This document shows, piece after piece, positions 61,410 through 64,000 of a stretch of DNA of 64,000 bases. Positions within the stretch are counted from its first letter, which is position 1, and each line of letters begins with the position of its first letter. Origin of the DNA: Trogon surrucura (lineage: Eukaryota > Chordata > Aves > Trogoniformes > Trogonidae); assembly GCA_020746105.1 (NCBI GenBank), contig CM036636.1, positions 3,348,001 through 3,412,000 on the forward strand, given 5' to 3'. Position numbers and translations under genes: made by a program. The notes below the pieces were generated by a model. It had not been told where the DNA came from, made no database searches, and was given only the letters and a program-made list of their open reading frames with translations.

Positions 61410-62840
61410 CAATTCAGCAGGACCTGATGAAATCTACCCTGGAGTACTTCAGGATCTCGCTGAAACAATCCCAGGGCGATTAGAGATTATCTTTCAGGGT
61501 TCACAGATGACCAAGGTACAGTCAGAGGCCCAGGGAAGGGTAAACATAAGGTCTATTTTTAAATAGAGAATATGAGAACCAGGGGGATTATAGAACAGTA
61601 AAACTAAGTTCAATACCCCCAAAGTTTCTAGAATTAGCTGTTACAGGCACTTGGAGAATAAGGAGTTATAAGAAACAGCAGATACGGATTTGTCAAGAGC
61701 GAATCGTGTCAAACCAGTACAGTTTTGTTGCAGGACAGATGACCTAGTAAATAAAACCCAAGAAGTGGATATGATCAAAGTAGAGATACGTGCTCCAATT
61801 CTAATTTCCACATTCTGAGAGTACAACTAGTTTTAAATTAAGGCCCAAAAAGTAAATGTAGTTTGTTTCCTGTCAAGGAGGGAGGAGATTTCAAATGGGG
61901 TCCCTCAAAAGGGTCTGTCCGGGGTTGGGAAGTGCTTGGTATTGTAGTGATTGTCTTGTGGGATGACATAAAGTGCTGTTGTTCTGAAATTTTCTGAGGC
62001 CGTATTGGTTGGGATTGCAGCATTTTGGGAAGAAAAAGAAGCAGAACTCTGATTTTTATACCTGGTTATATGAAATTAGCAGCTTGAAATGTGATAGAAT
62101 CAAATCATGCTGGTTAATGAAATAAATGCAAATACAGAACAAAGTGCAAAACGTAAAATACTCCGCAAAGAGAAGCGCTATTTCAAAATTGAAGCAGTTA
62201 AGGATGCAGAATGCTGGAAAATCATAAGCTGAACATGATAAAACACAGAACTGCTTTGGAAAAGGCAACTCATGCAACAGAGAGTTTTAGTCGGACTTGT
62301 GGGTGAAAGACGAGGGGTAAATTTTGCTTTTCAGGCAACCTTCGTACAGCCTTGGCTGCGTTCTGCTTTGGTTGTACAGTTCAAGAAAAATCTTGACAAA
62401 TTGGAGGGGGACTGAAGGAGAGCCATAGGAATGATAAGAGGTTTTGGAAAACGCAACCTATGAGGAAAGATTGAAAGAATTGGATTTGTTTAGTCTAGAG
62501 GAGGGAAGACTGACAGGACGTGATAACATTCCCCCAATATGTAAAACATTGCTAGGAAGAGAATGGTGATGAATTGTTCTTCATAGCAGCAGTGAGTAGG
62601 AGAAAAATAATTGCTGTAATTTTTAGCAGAAAGGGTTTAGTTTAGATGTTAGAAAAAAGCTTTCTAGCTTCAAGGTTATTTCGGTACTAAAATAAGCTGT
62701 GTGAGAAGGTTACTGGATCTGCTTCCTTGGAGGTCTTTAAAGACAAGTTGGTCGTCTGTCAGGGACGGTCTCGGAGTATTTTGCATTGCCCGCGGTAGGA
62801 GGGAGCAGGCTAGACTGCAGCTTTGGGTGTCTTAGTTTGT
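61410..62840 (+). mobile_element. Ancient, decayed CR1-type LINE (reverse transcriptase to C-terminus)
   Basis: From 61419 the plus strand reads GPDEIYPGVLQDLAETI and LEIIFQGSQMTK. The segment GGGATTATAGAACAGTAAAA follows, where intact elements encode 'NYRPVsLtSi.gK', then ATTTGTCAAGAGCGAATCGT (the 'GFVk.ksc.TN' part). TCAAATGGGGTCCCTCAAAA with GGGTCTGTCCGGG near 61890 matches the 'SGVPQGSVLGP' part. The C-terminal half is clearer: TTCAAGAAAAATCTTGACAA near 62380, GAAAGATTGAAAGAATTGGA near 62465, TTAGTCTAGAGGAGGGAAG near 62490 and TTGGAGGTCTTTAAAGACAA near 62728. The tail (CTGTCAGGGACGGTCT near 62756) fades before the expected terminal octamers. Many stops and gaps make it inactive. It overlaps in coverage with the fossil at 38590, so they are separate insertions of a similar ancient amniote family. 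Confidence 0.8.
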
Positions 62841-64000
62841 AACTGTAAATGCATTTTCAGGTTGGACTGAAGAAAATATTAGCCAGTGGCAGGTAGATGG
62901 AGCGTTGATTGTTTGTCTACAGTGGTTTCCGGAGATGATGCTGTAGATGCATCTTAGTTCTGATGATCATGAAAGATTTTATTCATCCAACACTTGCGTG
63001 AGGTAACTATTACACTCCTTTACAGTAGGCGAGGAGTAGGTAGGTTGATTCATTTCATCAAGGTTATTCTGTATCATACAAGCCAACCTGTTTAGATATA
63101 ACCAGGCCCTTTCAACTAAAATATCCTGCAGGTTTTGAGAGAAGTGTTGTGCCTGTCTCATCTCTGGTTATTTGGACAGTAGACAACTGGGAATAGTTGT
63201 TCCCTATGATCCTAATCTTCCTCGGCAGTTACGTTGTGGTTTTCCTGCGATTCCTTACCTTTATTTTACTTCACATCATTGTGCTGTGACTAGTACTTAA
63301 TGTGCTTAGGGTTTTAAATGGCTTAATTGATTATTTATGGTTGACTGAGGTGTGACCAGGTGGAAGTGGTGCAGCAGGACACACGCAACTTTTCATTCCT
63401 GAGCTCACCGCTGGCAGGTGAACGCTGCTTCCCGGAAACTGAGTCCCCTCATTTTAAATCACAGATGACGTTTTGATGCAAAGCTCAGAGGAGGCTGGGA
63501 TTTTCAAAATGCTTAAGAGGTCCAGACACCTACAAATTTCTGAGACTGATGAGCATCTCTTTGCTGAAACAAGGGTAATTCAGGATGTGATCCTGCCTTC
63601 CCTCATTCTTTCTAGAATTGTGACTTGAATAATATAAATGCTATTGTATGCTCTTTGTTTTCCAGGTGTGAACCCAGAAAGCATTAAAGGAGACATAAAG
63701 GTAGTGTAAGCTCAGTTGTCGCACCCAAGTTTTGAGTAGATCGAAGTGACCTTCTGGAAAGGCCAAATATCTAAACCCGTCAGCATTTGAAATTCCATGA
63801 CGCTCTTTAGAAAAATGAACAAAGAACAAAATGCATTTCTGCCCTTTGAAGCTGAAATGCTTTTTAGCGTTTCCTTGGGACTGACTTTGTGGGGAGGCTC
63901 TGCCAGGTGAGGTCCGGCCGAGCAGGGGCTGCCGTCCCGGCCCCGTGTTTTCCCACCCCGTGTTTCTTATGGCCTCTGTGAAGCCCAACTGGTGCAGTTA
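62841..64000. other. Unique non-coding DNA to window end
   Basis: No gene is seen. A 115-codon minus-strand open frame at 63641-63988 has no recognisable product. The last 120 bases are GC-richer. Confidence 0.5.

Noticed and set aside
1..64000. CRISPR array, operons, phage or insertion sequences of bacterial type
   Set aside because: No regularly spaced repeats, no ribosome-binding-site-led gene chains and no bacterial transposase; the repeats are vertebrate retroelements.

Overview
The window reads as vertebrate nuclear DNA, and more exactly as bird DNA. No bacterial-style gene layout is present, and I could not support a single protein-coding exon on either strand. The identification rests on the interspersed repeats. 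There are several chicken-repeat-1 (CR1) LINE copies with the typical CR1 3' end, a solo endogenous-retrovirus LTR of a type I recognise from bird genomes, and a short retroposon with a tRNA-Ile head joined to a CR1 tail. That last arrangement matches, from memory, the TguSINE1-type SINEs of passerine birds, so a passerine is the best guess. The stretch is either a gene desert or part of a very long intron.

Layout. 1-9.0 kb is unique non-coding DNA with two small tandem duplications (514-571, 7413-7470). 9.0-11.7 kb is a retroelement cluster: a CR1 3' fragment (minus strand), a 1.19 kb solo LTR bounded by a perfect 5-bp target-site duplication, and the tRNA-Ile/CR1 SINE. 11.7-18.2 kb is unique. 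18.3-26.3 kb holds four more CR1-derived pieces, including two longer copies of the same young subfamily in inverted orientation about 5.4 kb apart. It also holds two CpG-rich blocks (20.2-20.4 kb and 24.3-25.0 kb), the second with splice-site-like signals. 26.3-38.6 kb is unique and partly AT-rich, with stretches that look like candidate conserved regulatory DNA. 38.6-39.7 kb is a decayed ancient CR1. 39.7-48.4 kb is unique. 48.4-52 kb holds a TA microsatellite, CR1 relics and an L2-like reverse transcriptase fossil. 56.6 kb has a possible ancient MITE-like relic, 58.3-59.25 kb is GC/CpG-rich, and 61.4-62.85 kb is a second ancient CR1 fossil.

No genes act together here. What interacts is the repeats: the tRNA-headed SINE, a tail-only fragment at 22277-22330 and the two CR1 copies at 19.6 and 25.6 kb share the same 3' tail. 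That is the expected mark of a SINE copied by the machinery of its partner LINE. The layers of different age (nearly intact young CR1, SINE and LTR; strongly decayed ancient CR1 and L2-like reverse transcriptase) make the window a small stratigraphic record of retrotransposition. Family names come from memory of consensus sequences, not from a search.
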